Shown here in pieces: positions 9,451-18,200 of a stretch of DNA of 64,000 bases. The DNA lies in NCBI GenBank assembly GCA_026125285.1, contig JAHCLO010000004.1, positions 124,001-188,000 of the forward strand, written 5' to 3'. Both the position numbers and the translations under genes were made by a program. Numbering within the stretch: position 1 is the stretch's first letter; every line of letters starts with the position of its first letter. Below the pieces are notes generated by a model. It searched no databases and was not told the origin of the DNA. It saw nothing but the letters and a program-made list of their open reading frames with translations. This DNA comes from Verrucomicrobiia bacterium. Lineage in GTDB: Bacteria > Verrucomicrobiota > Verrucomicrobiia > Limisphaerales > JADLHS01.

Positions 9451-10134
9451 ATGAACGATCGAACGTTTGGCGAGGAAACCGCCCGGCAGTGGATTCAAAT
9501 CATCGAGAGCCGGGGCAACCCGGTGCGCGAGCAAGACCTCTCTCCGCTCTTGAGAAGTTGGGTGGAAACTGCTTCGCCGAAGCGCCTTCTCGAAATCGGC
9601 TGCGGTCAGGGTGATTGCTCGGCCCGAATCAATCTCACCAACCGGTCTTACGTGGGGATTGATCCGTCGCCGTTTCTGATCAACCGGGCCAAAGAATTGT
9701 ATGAGTCAGAGGAACGGCGATTCATGTCTGGTAATGCATACAAACTGCCCTTTTCTGAGCGCGAATTCGACGGCGTGTTCTCCGTCATGGTCTGGCATTT
9801 GTTGAGTGAGGTGCAAACAGCCGCGCGGGAAATGAGCCGGGTGATGAGGCCGAGCGGGCATTTTTTGATGGTCACGGCCAATCCCGAGGCCCGCTCCGAA
9901 TGGGCCGAATTTTATATCAACGTGAACATCACTGGTCGGTGTCTCGAAGGCGACATACAGGGGGAAGGCAAAATCCTTGACCACGATGTCCTCTACTTGC
10001 ATCCGCTCGACGATATTGTGAGCACGTTGAGGTTCGCCGGACTTGAGGTTGGCTCGATTGCCTCCTTCCGAAAATCCCAGCAGGGTCAGGGCCGCGAGTA
10101 TCTGATCGCAATCCAAGGAATGCGAGTTCGGTGA
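9451..10134 (+). CDS. Class I SAM-dependent methyltransferase
   Basis: 227 residues. Motif I is clear (RLLEIGCGQGDCSARI, about residues 45-60). It is followed by an acidic residue after the second strand (YVGIDPSPF) and a motif corresponding to FDGVFSVMVWHLLSEV, so the Rossmann-like methyltransferase fold is secure. The protein belongs to the Methyltransf_11/25-like small-molecule enzymes. The methyl acceptor cannot be read from the sequence. It probably shares a transcript with the ParB-like gene upstream (gap of five bases). Confidence 0.75.
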   Translation: MNDRTFGEETARQWIQIIESRGNPVREQDLSPLLRSWVETASPKRLLEIGCGQGDCSARINLTNRSYVGIDPSPFLINRAKELYESEERRFMSGNAYKLPFSEREFDGVFSVMVWHLLSEVQTAAREMSRVMRPSGHFLMVTANPEARSEWAEFYINVNITGRCLEGDIQGEGKILDHDVLYLHPLDDIVSTLRFAGLEVGSIASFRKSQQGQGREYLIAIQGMRVR

Positions 10135-10242
10135 AAAACAGTTCTTCACGGAATTGCGGGAACGCCACAGGTGTTCTGGGAGGGCGCCGATATTTCCTCG
10201 GAATTTCCTGATAAAGCAAGAAATCACTTCACCGCCGATTCC

Positions 10243-10274
10243 TTGTAACCATGAGCCGGGATTGTTGTAGCAAG
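10243..10274 (+). promoter_or_regulatory. Two-block motif, possible ECF-type promoter (copy 2)
   Basis: TTGTAACC (10243-10250), 13 bases, GTTGTAGCAAG (10264-10274), 103 bases before the ATG of the exported protein at 10378. Both blocks and the spacer length are identical to copy 1 at 2204-2235, while the spacer bases differ. That argues for a bound site rather than a recent duplication. Confidence 0.4.
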
Positions 10275-10377
10275 GAATCGTAAGCCCAAAAACGTATGGC
10301 CGGAAGGCGCATTTGGTTTGAGGCAAGAGTAAAACAATCCCAGGCGTGAATCGCCTGAAACGAAAGGTAAGCACAGT

Positions 10378-11154
10378 ATGAAAAGTCGGTTCAACAAAAT
10401 CATCGGCTCCACCCTGCTGGCCGCGACGCTGGCACTGGGAATCACCCCGGCCTCCGCCGACGGCGGCAGAGGTAACGCCGGAAACCCGGGCATCCTCCCG
10501 CCGCATTCACATCCCTACGGGAAGAGCTACGGCGAATGGTCGGCTGAACATTGGAAATGGACCTACTCGCTGCCGGCTAACGCACACCCTCTCACCGACA
10601 CGGCGGATGTCCGCGCCGGCCAGTCCGGGCCGGTGTGGTTCCTCGGCGGCACCTGGGCTCCGACCACGGACCTCAATGGCAATCTGGTGGGCATCGCCGA
10701 TCGTCATGTCACAATCCCGGCAGGCAAGGCGTTGTTCTTCCCGATTGTCAATGCCGAGGCCTCGGTGGCCGAAGGCAACGGAACGACGGAGGCCGAGCTT
10801 CGGGAAACAGCCAACTTCTTCGTGGACCACGCAGTAGGTCTCTCCTGTACCATTGACGGGCGGCCCGTAAAGAACTTGGAGGCTTATCGGGCGGAATCTC
10901 CCCTCTTCGCTTTCGGGCCCTTGCCAGAGAACAATCTGCTCGGCTTGGACGAAGGTACCACCAGCCCTGCGGTGTCGGATGGTTACTATGTGATGTTGGC
11001 TCCGCTTCGACCAGGCGAGCATACGCTCCACTTCACCGGGGCATTGGTGTTCACCGCTGCCGAGGATGGCTTCGATTTCAGCTTCACGTTGGACATCACC
11101 TACCGCATTACCGTGAAACCACCCGGACGTGGTCGCAATTGCGAAAACGACTAA
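10378..11154 (+). CDS. Exported protein made of the GEW-type domain
   Basis: 258 residues with a signal peptide (LAATLALGITPASA). The mature part matches the N-terminal domain of the propeller protein at 4178-6829: both have a GEW motif with nearby Trp residues (SYGEWSAEHWKWTYSLP here), a Pro/Asp/Thr stretch (PLTDTADVRAGQSGPVWFLG), a predicted strand pair with IPAGKALFFPI, and SDGYYVMLAPLRPGEHTLHF near the end. The late segment looks like a beta-sandwich strand. The protein ends with a basic tail. It is known to me only as a conserved exported domain with no assigned function. A strong terminator follows the gene. Confidence 0.7.
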   Translation: MKSRFNKIIGSTLLAATLALGITPASADGGRGNAGNPGILPPHSHPYGKSYGEWSAEHWKWTYSLPANAHPLTDTADVRAGQSGPVWFLGGTWAPTTDLNGNLVGIADRHVTIPAGKALFFPIVNAEASVAEGNGTTEAELRETANFFVDHAVGLSCTIDGRPVKNLEAYRAESPLFAFGPLPENNLLGLDEGTTSPAVSDGYYVMLAPLRPGEHTLHFTGALVFTAAEDGFDFSFTLDITYRITVKPPGRGRNCEND

Positions 11155-11175
11155 CGGCTGCAAAGTGTAGGGCCA

Positions 11176-11214
11176 AGCCCCCCGCCGGTTGCACTAACCG
11201 GCGGGGGGCTTTTG
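11176..11214 (+). terminator. Rho-independent terminator
   Basis: A perfect 15-bp GC-rich stem (11176-11190 against 11196-11210), a five-base loop GCACT and a TTTT run. It sits 21 bases after the stop of the exported protein gene. Confidence 0.85.
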
Positions 11215-11298
11215 TATCCTGTGGCCGCCCGAATCAAGGGAGACAACCATCTTCCGCCTTTCCATCCGATTGGTTGTGCCTATGCTGTCCATCGCTCC

Positions 11299-12717
11299 AT
11301 GCCGAGCGTTTACATCAAAACTTACGGTTGCCAGATGAACGAGCGCGACAGCGAAGCCGTCGCCGCGCAACTCGTGGCGAAAGGCTATTCGCTTGCTGCA
11401 TCCGAGCATGTCGCGGACGTTGTGCTGCTTAACACCTGCAGCGTGCGCGACAATGCCGAGCAGACCGCGCTCAACAAAATGACCAACGTGATCAGCGATG
11501 CGCGAAAGCAACGGCCCAATCAAATCTTTGGTTTCCTGGGTTGCATGGCGCAAAGTCGGGGGAAGGAGTTGATTGACCGCCTGCCGGATGTGGACCTCGT
11601 GCTTGGCACGCAGAAGTTTCATCGCGCGGCGGAGTATCTCAATGACCTTCTCGGAGGCAAGCGCAACAAGGTGGTGGACACCGAAGCGGAGCAGGGGAGC
11701 GAAGGCACGATCAAGGAACACCTGCTCAACGGCGCGGCGAAGGACAAGGCGGTGACCGCGTTCGTCAGCATCATGCAAGGCTGCAATCAATACTGCACCT
11801 TCTGCATCGTGCCCTACACGCGCGGTGAAGAACGCAGCCGCACGATTCCCGACATCGTGGCCGAGTGTCGCCAGCTTGTGGCGCAGGGCGTGAAGGAAAT
11901 CACCTTGCTCGGGCAGATTGTGACGAGTTATGGGCGGCGGCGTCCCGTCACCCCGTCCCTCTCCCCATCGGATGGGGAGAGGGTGGCGAAGCCGAGTGAG
12001 GGGATTGTCCCGCTCAAGGATGGAAAATCCGCCTTCGTCCAACTCATTGAAGCCGTCCACGAGATCGAAGGCTTGGAGCGCATCCGCTTCACCTCACCGC
12101 ATCCGAAAGGCTACGGGGACGATCTGGTGGCGGCTTACGCGCGATTGCCCAAGCTGGTCGAGAGCGCGCATCTGCCGGTGCAAAGCGGCAGCGACCGCGT
12201 GCTCAAACTCATGCATCGCGGCTACACCCGCGCGCGCTACCTCGAAATCATCCGCAAGCTGCGCGCGGCGCGGCCCGGCATCGGCATCACCAGCGACATC
12301 ATCGTCGGCTTTCCCGGCGAGACGGAGGCGGACTTTGAGGAAACGCTGTCCCTCTGCCGCGAGGTGGAGTTCGACAACGCTTATCTCTTCAAATACTCGC
12401 AACGCAAGGACACGCCCGCCGCGTCCATGCCCGATCAACTCCCCGAACCGCTCATCGAAGAACGCCACGCACGGTTGCTGGAACTCATCAACACCATCGG
12501 CAAACGCAGATACGAGGCCTTTATCGGGCGGCAGACACAGATTCTGGTCGAAGGCCCGAGCCGGCGGAATGAAGCGCGTATGGCTGGCCGCACGCGCTGC
12601 AACAAGATTGTGGTGTTTGGTGGCTCGGCACGCCATCGCGGTGAATTATTGGATGTGAAGATCACGCGCGTCGGCTCCTTCACACTCTACGGCGATCCGG
12701 CGATTGTGAACCTTTGA
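11299..12717 (+). CDS. miaB: tRNA-2-methylthio-N6-dimethylallyladenosine synthase MiaB
   Basis: 472 residues. The enzyme adds a methylthio group to i6A37 of tRNAs reading UNN codons. The N-terminal UPF0004 domain starts YIKTYGCQMNERDSEAVAAQ and carries the three cysteines of the auxiliary cluster (YGCQMN, NTCSVRDNA, GCMAQ). The radical SAM core has CNQYCTFCIVPYTRGEERSR (CX3CX2C). A C-terminal TRAM domain ends the protein (ILVEGPSRR ... ITRVGSFTLYG). ATG 11299 is chosen because MPSVYIKTYGCQ fits the family start. Odd features: the usual GQNVNSY is GQIVTSY, and right after it lies an extra stretch (about 11937-12015) with SLSPSDGERVAKPSEG. That stretch is encoded by a palindromic repeat and is absent from ordinary MiaB. 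The gene is otherwise intact. Confidence 0.93.
   Translation: MPSVYIKTYGCQMNERDSEAVAAQLVAKGYSLAASEHVADVVLLNTCSVRDNAEQTALNKMTNVISDARKQRPNQIFGFLGCMAQSRGKELIDRLPDVDLVLGTQKFHRAAEYLNDLLGGKRNKVVDTEAEQGSEGTIKEHLLNGAAKDKAVTAFVSIMQGCNQYCTFCIVPYTRGEERSRTIPDIVAECRQLVAQGVKEITLLGQIVTSYGRRRPVTPSLSPSDGERVAKPSEGIVPLKDGKSAFVQLIEAVHEIEGLERIRFTSPHPKGYGDDLVAAYARLPKLVESAHLPVQSGSDRVLKLMHRGYTRARYLEIIRKLRAARPGIGITSDIIVGFPGETEADFEETLSLCREVEFDNAYLFKYSQRKDTPAASMPDQLPEPLIEERHARLLELINTIGKRRYEAFIGRQTQILVEGPSRRNEARMAGRTRCNKIVVFGGSARHRGELLDVKITRVGSFTLYGDPAIVNL
11957..11983. repeat. Palindromic repeat inserted inside miaB
   Basis: A perfect 27-base palindrome: 13-base arms CCCTCTCCCCATC and the complement around one central base. 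The surrounding reading frame stays open. A shorter relative (CTCTCCCGTC arms) lies between genes at 54340-54360. It is in-frame, low-complexity and GC-rich, and looks like an acquired element. Confidence 0.75.
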
Positions 12718-12840
12718 CGTGCCGAGCCACTGGGGGCTGATACGAAGTAAGTCCCCACGGTGACTGCGTGCAATGCTCCATCCAAAGGAAACCAGACCAG
12801 TTAAAGTCTTCTCTTGAGCAGTCCACGCCCGGAGCGCTGG

Positions 12841-12919
12841 GACCGCAATGCCGCAACGCCGGTTTTCCAACCGGCGTGTCTGCCGGCTGGAAAGCCGGCG
12901 AAACAGGGCTGCGGTTCGT
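12841..12919. repeat. Intergenic palindromic repeat, GCCGGTTTTCCAACCGGC type
   Basis: Two adjacent hairpins (GCCGGTTTTCCAACCGGC and GCCGGCTGGAAAGCCGGC) flanked by partly complementary outer arms around GACCGCA and TGCGGTTC. A second copy of the paired-hairpin core lies at 45958-46015. Together with the next repeat it fills the 355 bases between miaB and the FAD oxidoreductase. No gene is visible there. Confidence 0.75.
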
Positions 12920-12966
12920 GGAAGGCCTCCACGAATCCCCAATCGCCCTTTGGGAACATGAACTCC

Positions 12967-13039
12967 ATAACGGCGTCTCGGCGGAGCGCCGCATACTGGC
13001 TGCGGTGAGAACGGTGGCGCTCTGCCGAACCGCCGCTAC
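12967..13039. repeat. Intergenic inverted repeat, GCCGCTAC-ended type
   Basis: The left arm (around CGGCGTCTCGGCGGAGCGCC) pairs imperfectly with the right arm (GGCGCTCTGCCGAACCGCC). It is related to the near-perfect inverted repeat at 30707-30781 in the microcompartment operon and to the half element at 33658. Confidence 0.65.
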
Positions 13040-13073
13040 CGGAGGTTCATGAAAGATTTAGATTCCTTCCCAG

Positions 13074-15230
13074 TCATTTTGGCAGCCACTGGACGGCATC
13101 TATGATGACGTGCCCATCCGCGCCTTGATTGGAAACCACTACGCTTGCTGGCTTGTCCGTGTCGAAATCGAACTCACCCAGTGAAACGAACAAGTTACCG
13201 CTGGGCGGTTTCAGTTTCTGATTCACGGAAACAGTTCGCTCGCCGCTTTGATGGTGGATCGTCACGGCCACGCGGGAAGCGCGATTGTCATTCGGCGTGT
13301 ACGCCAGTCGCACTTCGTAACGGCCGGCGCGCGGCAGGCGGGCTTCAAAGCGGGCCATGGATTTGCCGTCGGCAGCGTGCCCGTCGTGCCGGTAGCCCAC
13401 CCCTACGAACGGTGGGAGGGCCGTGCTTTCGGTCCATTGCCCGGTGAGCCGGGCCTCCGCATCATCCACCACCACACCCGGCAGGTTGCGCGGATCAATG
13501 TTCACCTTGCGTTGTGCGGCCGTCTCAATGGACTCGAGCACCTGGCCATCCTTGAGCAAACGCTCGCGCAGCTTGGGATATGGCACGTCCTGAACAGCGA
13601 TTCCCGAATCAATCGCCATTGCCGCAGCAGTGGCCGCGGACTGACCCAGAATCATAAACACAGGCTCCATGCGGATTGAACCGAACGCAATGTGCGAACT
13701 GGAAACGCACACCGGCACGAGCAGATTGCTGGCTTGTCCGCGTTTGGGCACGAGCGCGCCGTAGGCAATCTGATAAGGGCCTTGTGTCGAAACGCCGATG
13801 TCACCCTCGTTTTGCACGTACCCTTCCGGCGTGATGTAGCGTTGGACGTTGTGCGAATCAATCGTGTAGCTGCCCATGCCCACCGGCTCAGGTGTGGGCC
13901 GTTTCTTGAGCAGTTCGTTTTCCGTCATCACGTAATGCCCGATCATGCGGCGCGCTTCTCGCACATAAATCTGATGCGGCCAGTTGCCGTTGTCCTGAAA
14001 CTCGTCCTTCGCCAAGCCCCAGCGCTGCATTGCCGTCTGCACGTCTTTGGGCACGCGTGGATCGTTGGCGATGAAGTAGAGCCAGCCCTTCTGGTACGTC
14101 TCGTGTTCCTTGATGATTTCGCGGCGGCGTTCGTAGGAAGCTTCCGGGTAATCGTAATTGAAACCGATGTTGTCGAAGCTCATCGGGCCGTGATTGTTCA
14201 CGTCGGTCTTGCGATTGGGAATCGGATCAAACTTGTCAAACGTCTCGCGCCAGCCGGCGTTGAAGATGCGCAGGAGCAATTCGTATTGCCCGGGATCGTA
14301 GCCGTCCGGTTTGGGAAACGGCACGCGATTCTCCGCGTGATCTGTGAGGCAGAGGCGGAAGCAATACGCCTGAACCTTCTTGTCGCCCTGGCCGTATTCG
14401 CCGGGATGATTCGGGCTGATGCGCGGCAACACGCCGCTCGACGGATCGCCCGGCACGACGTACGGGCTGATCTTCTCCTTCACCGCGCCGAAGTGATGCC
14501 GGTGATGCAGCACGCCGGTTTGCACGCCGTTCCATTGCTCGCCATAGACGCTGTTCGCCTCGCGCCCGACATGATAATCCACACCGGCAGCCGCGAGTAG
14601 ATCGCCCTCATAAGTGGCATCCAGGAACATCTTCGCACGATACGTCCGGCCACTGAGCATAGTGATGGACGTGATGCGCGCGCCGTCCTTCTTCACGCCA
14701 AGTGGCGCAGCGCTTCCAGCCTGCTCAACGGACCGAACAGGCAGGATGCCTGTGCCACTACGATCGAGCCATTCATCGCGGTGAACGGGAATCTTGTGTT
14801 CGCGGATCAAATCCTCGAAGACGCGCTCGGCCACGTGCGGCTCGAAGATCCACATCGTGCGCAGGTCCTTATCAATGGCGGGCGTGCCCTGGCCCTGGTT
14901 GCCGTATTCCTCGCGCTTCTGCCAACGCCACGCCTCGGGCTGGTCGTAACGTTTCCAGACACGATGATAAAACTCGCGTGCCAGCCCGCCGATCACGGCT
15001 TTGTTACCCGTGTCGGTAAATCCCAGCCCGCCGCTGGAAAGTCCGCCGAGATGTTTGTCCGGGCAAACGATGACAACCGATTTCCCCATGCGCGCGGCCT
15101 GCACCGCTGCCGCAACGCCGGCTGAAGTGCCGCCGTAGATGCAAATGTCGGTTTCAAGTGCCTCGGCGGCCTGGAGTGTGCAACCGACCGTCAACAAAGC
15201 GAGAGCGAGTGATCGTTTGTTTAGCAGCAT
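13074..15230 (-). CDS. Exported FAD-dependent oxidoreductase with C-terminal beta-sandwich
   Basis: 718 residues. A signal peptide (SLALALLTVGCTLQAAEA) precedes the dinucleotide-binding start ETDICIYGGTSAGVAAAVQA, then GKSVVIVCPDKHLGGLSSGG. This is the FAD_oxidored family, common in polysaccharide-degrading Planctomycetes and Verrucomicrobia. The FAD part reaches about residue 570. The last ~130 residues (VDDAEARLTGQWTEST ... GHVIIDAVQWLPK) match the xanthan-lyase C-terminal/golvesin-type sandwich often attached to it. The natural substrate is not known; sugar or polyol oxidation in the periplasm is a reasonable guess. ATG 15230 is chosen; ATG 15254 is possible. About 20 residues beginning SGTGILPVRSVEQAG come from an inserted repeat (14700-14761). 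Confidence 0.82.
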   Translation of the reverse strand: MLLNKRSLALALLTVGCTLQAAEALETDICIYGGTSAGVAAAVQAARMGKSVVIVCPDKHLGGLSSGGLGFTDTGNKAVIGGLAREFYHRVWKRYDQPEAWRWQKREEYGNQGQGTPAIDKDLRTMWIFEPHVAERVFEDLIREHKIPVHRDEWLDRSGTGILPVRSVEQAGSAAPLGVKKDGARITSITMLSGRTYRAKMFLDATYEGDLLAAAGVDYHVGREANSVYGEQWNGVQTGVLHHRHHFGAVKEKISPYVVPGDPSSGVLPRISPNHPGEYGQGDKKVQAYCFRLCLTDHAENRVPFPKPDGYDPGQYELLLRIFNAGWRETFDKFDPIPNRKTDVNNHGPMSFDNIGFNYDYPEASYERRREIIKEHETYQKGWLYFIANDPRVPKDVQTAMQRWGLAKDEFQDNGNWPHQIYVREARRMIGHYVMTENELLKKRPTPEPVGMGSYTIDSHNVQRYITPEGYVQNEGDIGVSTQGPYQIAYGALVPKRGQASNLLVPVCVSSSHIAFGSIRMEPVFMILGQSAATAAAMAIDSGIAVQDVPYPKLRERLLKDGQVLESIETAAQRKVNIDPRNLPGVVVDDAEARLTGQWTESTALPPFVGVGYRHDGHAADGKSMARFEARLPRAGRYEVRLAYTPNDNRASRVAVTIHHQSGERTVSVNQKLKPPSGNLFVSLGEFDFDTDKPASVVVSNQGADGHVIIDAVQWLPK
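14700..14761. repeat. In-frame repeat element encoding a GTGILPV peptide
   Basis: On the minus strand the segment starts GTAGTGGCACAGGCATCCTG and ends with a partly complementary GCGCCACTT. It encodes SGTGILPVRSVEQAG and onward within the oxidoreductase. The element at 29561-29647 in acetate kinase starts with the same GTAGTGGCACAGGC and encodes SGTGVSPV. Both keep the host frame open. Confidence 0.8.
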
Positions 15231-15479
15231 AAGTTCATAAATCACGGGGGACATGAGCAACTGACTATCAAAGCCCGCAGCCACTGGTCAGATGTGTAAC
15301 GGCAAGCAACCAGCGCGGCAAGCCAACTGATCTGAAACCCTCCACACCGCTGTGTATGCCGAAGGTCATCATTCCTGCAAACGAAATGGCCGCCTTTTGC
15401 CCCCCCCCACAGCAAAACGGGTGGATTGACGGGTTCTTATTTCAGGCGTAAAAGGGAGCCGATAAACGAAGAAGGGGTT

Positions 15480-16949
15480 ATGAAAGAGGGAAACGGTTTC
15501 GCTGATAGTCCCTTGAGTACTCGATCTCAAGAGGCATTCCACACTTCAATCCTCAACCAGCGGCCGGCCGAGTGGCGAAAAATCATCTGGCTCTCGGTGT
15601 TGGTGACGCTCGGTTTTCTGGCATTCGAGGCAACTGCACAATCTCCCGGAACGAAACTCTGGGAGATCACGCTGACTGGCCAGGTGCGAACCTCGCCCGC
15701 TTTGGGTGGAGACGGCACCATTTATGTGGCAGCCTCGACTGTCAGCGGACCGGGCTACGTTTACGCGATCTCGGCTGAAGGAACGAATCTGTGGACGAGA
15801 GTCATCGGCGTTCCGCTAATTCCATCGTCTCCTTGCGTCGGCTCTGATGGCACGATCTATCTCGGAACCGAAACCGGCCAGTTGTTGGCGAAAAATCCAC
15901 AGGGGGATGAGAAATGGATCTTTAGGACGGGAGAAACTTGGCCGGTTTCCTCGCCGGCACTGGGTGTGGACGGGACAATCTACATCCGGGCCTATGGCAG
16001 GTTTTTTGATCGGCTCTATTCTGTGAGCCCCGAAGGTGGGACGAATTGGAGCGTCGTGCTCAGCATGAGCTCCGGTGAAACTCTTCCCCAAATGTCATCG
16101 CCTACGATTGGCGCGGACGGGACGATCTATGTGACGTCCGGTCGCTCCATGCTGTTCGCCTTCTCGCCCGCAGGTGGTACCAACTGGATTTACAGCCTTG
16201 GAAGCAAAACTTACGCCTCGCCCAGCGTCGCTCCAGATGGGACGGTGTACATCGGCGCTGATGACAAATACGTTTACGCCATCAGTCACGACGGCCACCT
16301 GAAGTGGCGCTATCTGGCTCCTGGATTTGTGGAGAGTTCAGCCGCGAATGCTGCTGATGGCTCAGTGTACGTGGGCTATTACAAAGTCGGCCAAGGTGGT
16401 TTGCTCGCACTCAGTCCATCGGGCGAGAAGCTCTGGTCGCTCGATCAAGGGGCGGGCGTGTCGGCTTCTCCCGCCATTGATGAGGCCGGTAATGTGTACG
16501 TCTCAGAACTCACGAGCGGCTGGTTTCGCGCCTTGAATTCTACTGGATCCAACATCTGGTCGTTCCCAATCACCGCGTTGGACGCTTTTGCGTCTCCAGT
16601 CATCAGCACGAACGGAACAATCTACGTCGGGCACGGCAACAAGTTGCTCGCGTTGGTTGGCGGCAGCCCACTGGCCCGCTGTGGTTGGCCAATGTTTCGA
16701 GGCGACCCTCAACACACTGCACGTGTTCCCCAGCGGGATGTGCGTTGCACCGCTCCGCAACCAAATGGAGATTTTGACATTCTACTGAGGACCGAAATCG
16801 GCAGGAGCTATCAGTTGCAGGTTTCCATGAATCTCCAGGAGTGGTCGAACCTGCTGGACTTTACAGTCACGAATTGGAATCCGAGTTTCAAGCGAACGAC
16901 CCAGTCTCATCCACAAGAGTTTTTCCGACTTCAAGGTCCGATAGACTGA
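15480..16949 (+). CDS. PQQ-like beta-propeller protein, membrane-anchored or secreted
   Basis: 489 residues. A purine-rich stretch (GAAGGGG) lies just upstream of ATG 15480, which is why this start is preferred over codons further 5'. After a polar N-terminal tail (~45 residues) there is one hydrophobic segment (IIWLSVLVTLGFLAFEATA), acting as a signal anchor or late-cleaved signal. The body is a propeller of ~45-residue blades with GADGTIYVTS or DGTVYIGADD strands, each followed by LWSL or NWIYSLG. This is the PQQ_2/BamB-like pattern without the residues of quinoprotein dehydrogenases. The final ~70 residues (RTEIGRSYQLQVSMNLQEWS) form a small beta domain like those ending other exported proteins here. 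Role unknown, probably structural or ligand-binding outside the cytoplasm. Confidence 0.75.
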   Translation: MKEGNGFADSPLSTRSQEAFHTSILNQRPAEWRKIIWLSVLVTLGFLAFEATAQSPGTKLWEITLTGQVRTSPALGGDGTIYVAASTVSGPGYVYAISAEGTNLWTRVIGVPLIPSSPCVGSDGTIYLGTETGQLLAKNPQGDEKWIFRTGETWPVSSPALGVDGTIYIRAYGRFFDRLYSVSPEGGTNWSVVLSMSSGETLPQMSSPTIGADGTIYVTSGRSMLFAFSPAGGTNWIYSLGSKTYASPSVAPDGTVYIGADDKYVYAISHDGHLKWRYLAPGFVESSAANAADGSVYVGYYKVGQGGLLALSPSGEKLWSLDQGAGVSASPAIDEAGNVYVSELTSGWFRALNSTGSNIWSFPITALDAFASPVISTNGTIYVGHGNKLLALVGGSPLARCGWPMFRGDPQHTARVPQRDVRCTAPQPNGDFDILLRTEIGRSYQLQVSMNLQEWSNLLDFTVTNWNPSFKRTTQSHPQEFFRLQGPID

Positions 16950-17040
16950 AGTCCAGAATGAGACGGAGCAAGAAGTCCGTTACCAGCCCGATAACTCCAC
17001 CACCGCTGCCACGCGCCTGCCAGAAAGTGTCGGCATCTTG

Positions 17041-17865
17041 TTAAACCAGCTTCCGCAAATGCTCAATGCTGCGTGCGGCTTGATCCAGCGTTCCGCATTC
17101 GACACTCAATACGATGTCCTGCGGGAGCGGACGCAGAAGGGCGATGACCTTTTCCCAATCAATGACGCCGTCGCCACAGGCGCAGCCGACGGGTGTGCCC
17201 ATCACTTTGCCGCGTTCCTTGTCGGATTGTTCGATTGAAATATCCTTCGCGTGAACGTGAACGAGGCGGTGTTTGATGCGATCCAGCCAGACGATGGGAT
17301 CAATCCCGCCGAGGTAGGCGTTGCCGGTGTCGAAATTCGCGCCGACATTCGGTGAATTCACAAGGCTCAAAATGCGATCGTACTTCTCGGGAATGAGCGA
17401 GTAGGTCTGGTGCATCTCCAGCCCGAGCTTGATGCCGCGCGGCTCGCACACCTTGGACGCTTCCATGATCGAGTAGCGGATGAGCACAAAATCCTCCTCC
17501 TCGGTGGTCCAGGTCTGCTTGTGGCCTTCGTGTGTGTTGATGACGGGCGCGCCACACTCGGCGGCGTAACGGGCGGCCTGTTTGAGATATTCGACGGCGA
17601 TTTCCGGTTTCGAAAGCTGGCTGTGCGAGGAAAGGCCGGACAGTTTTAGTCCGTTTTTTTCGCACACTCGGCGAATGCGGAGTGGATCGTCGAGCATCGA
17701 AACGCTGTGAAAATACCTGGCCTCGCTCAACAGTTCGCGTCCCCAATGCACCATCGGCTCGATGTATTCGTAGCCGAGTTTCGCGGCGAATTCCGCGCCC
17801 CACTCGAACGATTTGTGCGACGTGCGAACCGCTTCCAAATTCAGACCAATGCCAACTTTTCCCAT
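17041..17865 (-). CDS. Sugar phosphate isomerase/epimerase (xylose-isomerase-like TIM barrel)
   Basis: 274 residues, cytoplasmic. The AP_endonuc_2/IolE-like barrel is recognisable from WGAEFAAKLGYEYIEPMVHW near the start, INTHEGHKQTW in the middle, the metal ligand regions LGLEMHQTYS and GANFDTGNAY, HVHAKDIS, and the final SVECGTLD. The Glu, Asp, His and Glu of these motifs are the usual divalent-metal ligands. Such enzymes interconvert keto sugars or inosose derivatives; the substrate here is not readable. It is a single gene, convergent with the propeller gene and divergent from the membrane protein at 18201. Confidence 0.82.
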   Translation of the reverse strand: MGKVGIGLNLEAVRTSHKSFEWGAEFAAKLGYEYIEPMVHWGRELLSEARYFHSVSMLDDPLRIRRVCEKNGLKLSGLSSHSQLSKPEIAVEYLKQAARYAAECGAPVINTHEGHKQTWTTEEEDFVLIRYSIMEASKVCEPRGIKLGLEMHQTYSLIPEKYDRILSLVNSPNVGANFDTGNAYLGGIDPIVWLDRIKHRLVHVHAKDISIEQSDKERGKVMGTPVGCACGDGVIDWEKVIALLRPLPQDIVLSVECGTLDQAARSIEHLRKLV

Positions 17866-18200
17866 AAGCTCAAATAGTATGTTTCCGTGTCTTCCTGCTT
17901 TAGCTGATGCCTGTTATTCGACCTTGCTTGCGCGCTCGCGTCAATGGTTTTCTCCCTCCGATGTGTGATGCCTCGGTCGAGCCCGGCGAAAGCGTTGAGT
18001 TTCGACCGATGATTATCGCTGGAGATCTTTGCCACTCACACACAGGTCACGGAGCGGCTGTGGACGTGGCCGGTCGAACACCCGTGGCGCATTTGGATCT
18101 GCTGCCAGACTCTGGTCGCTTAAGATTCGCATGGGATTTCGGATTTACCTTCTCGCGGGCTTCCGGCATCCTCTGCCGGCTTTGACGAACGCATGAATTC
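17866..18200. other. Intergenic region between divergent genes, no gene seen
   Basis: 335 bases between a leftward isomerase and a rightward membrane protein. Short open frames here show no recognisable protein features. It must hold two divergent promoters, but I could not pick convincing -35/-10 pairs. Confidence 0.5.

Noticed and set aside
11957..11983. The palindrome in miaB as a transcription terminator
   Set aside because: It lies inside an intact gene with the frame open on both sides and has no T run.
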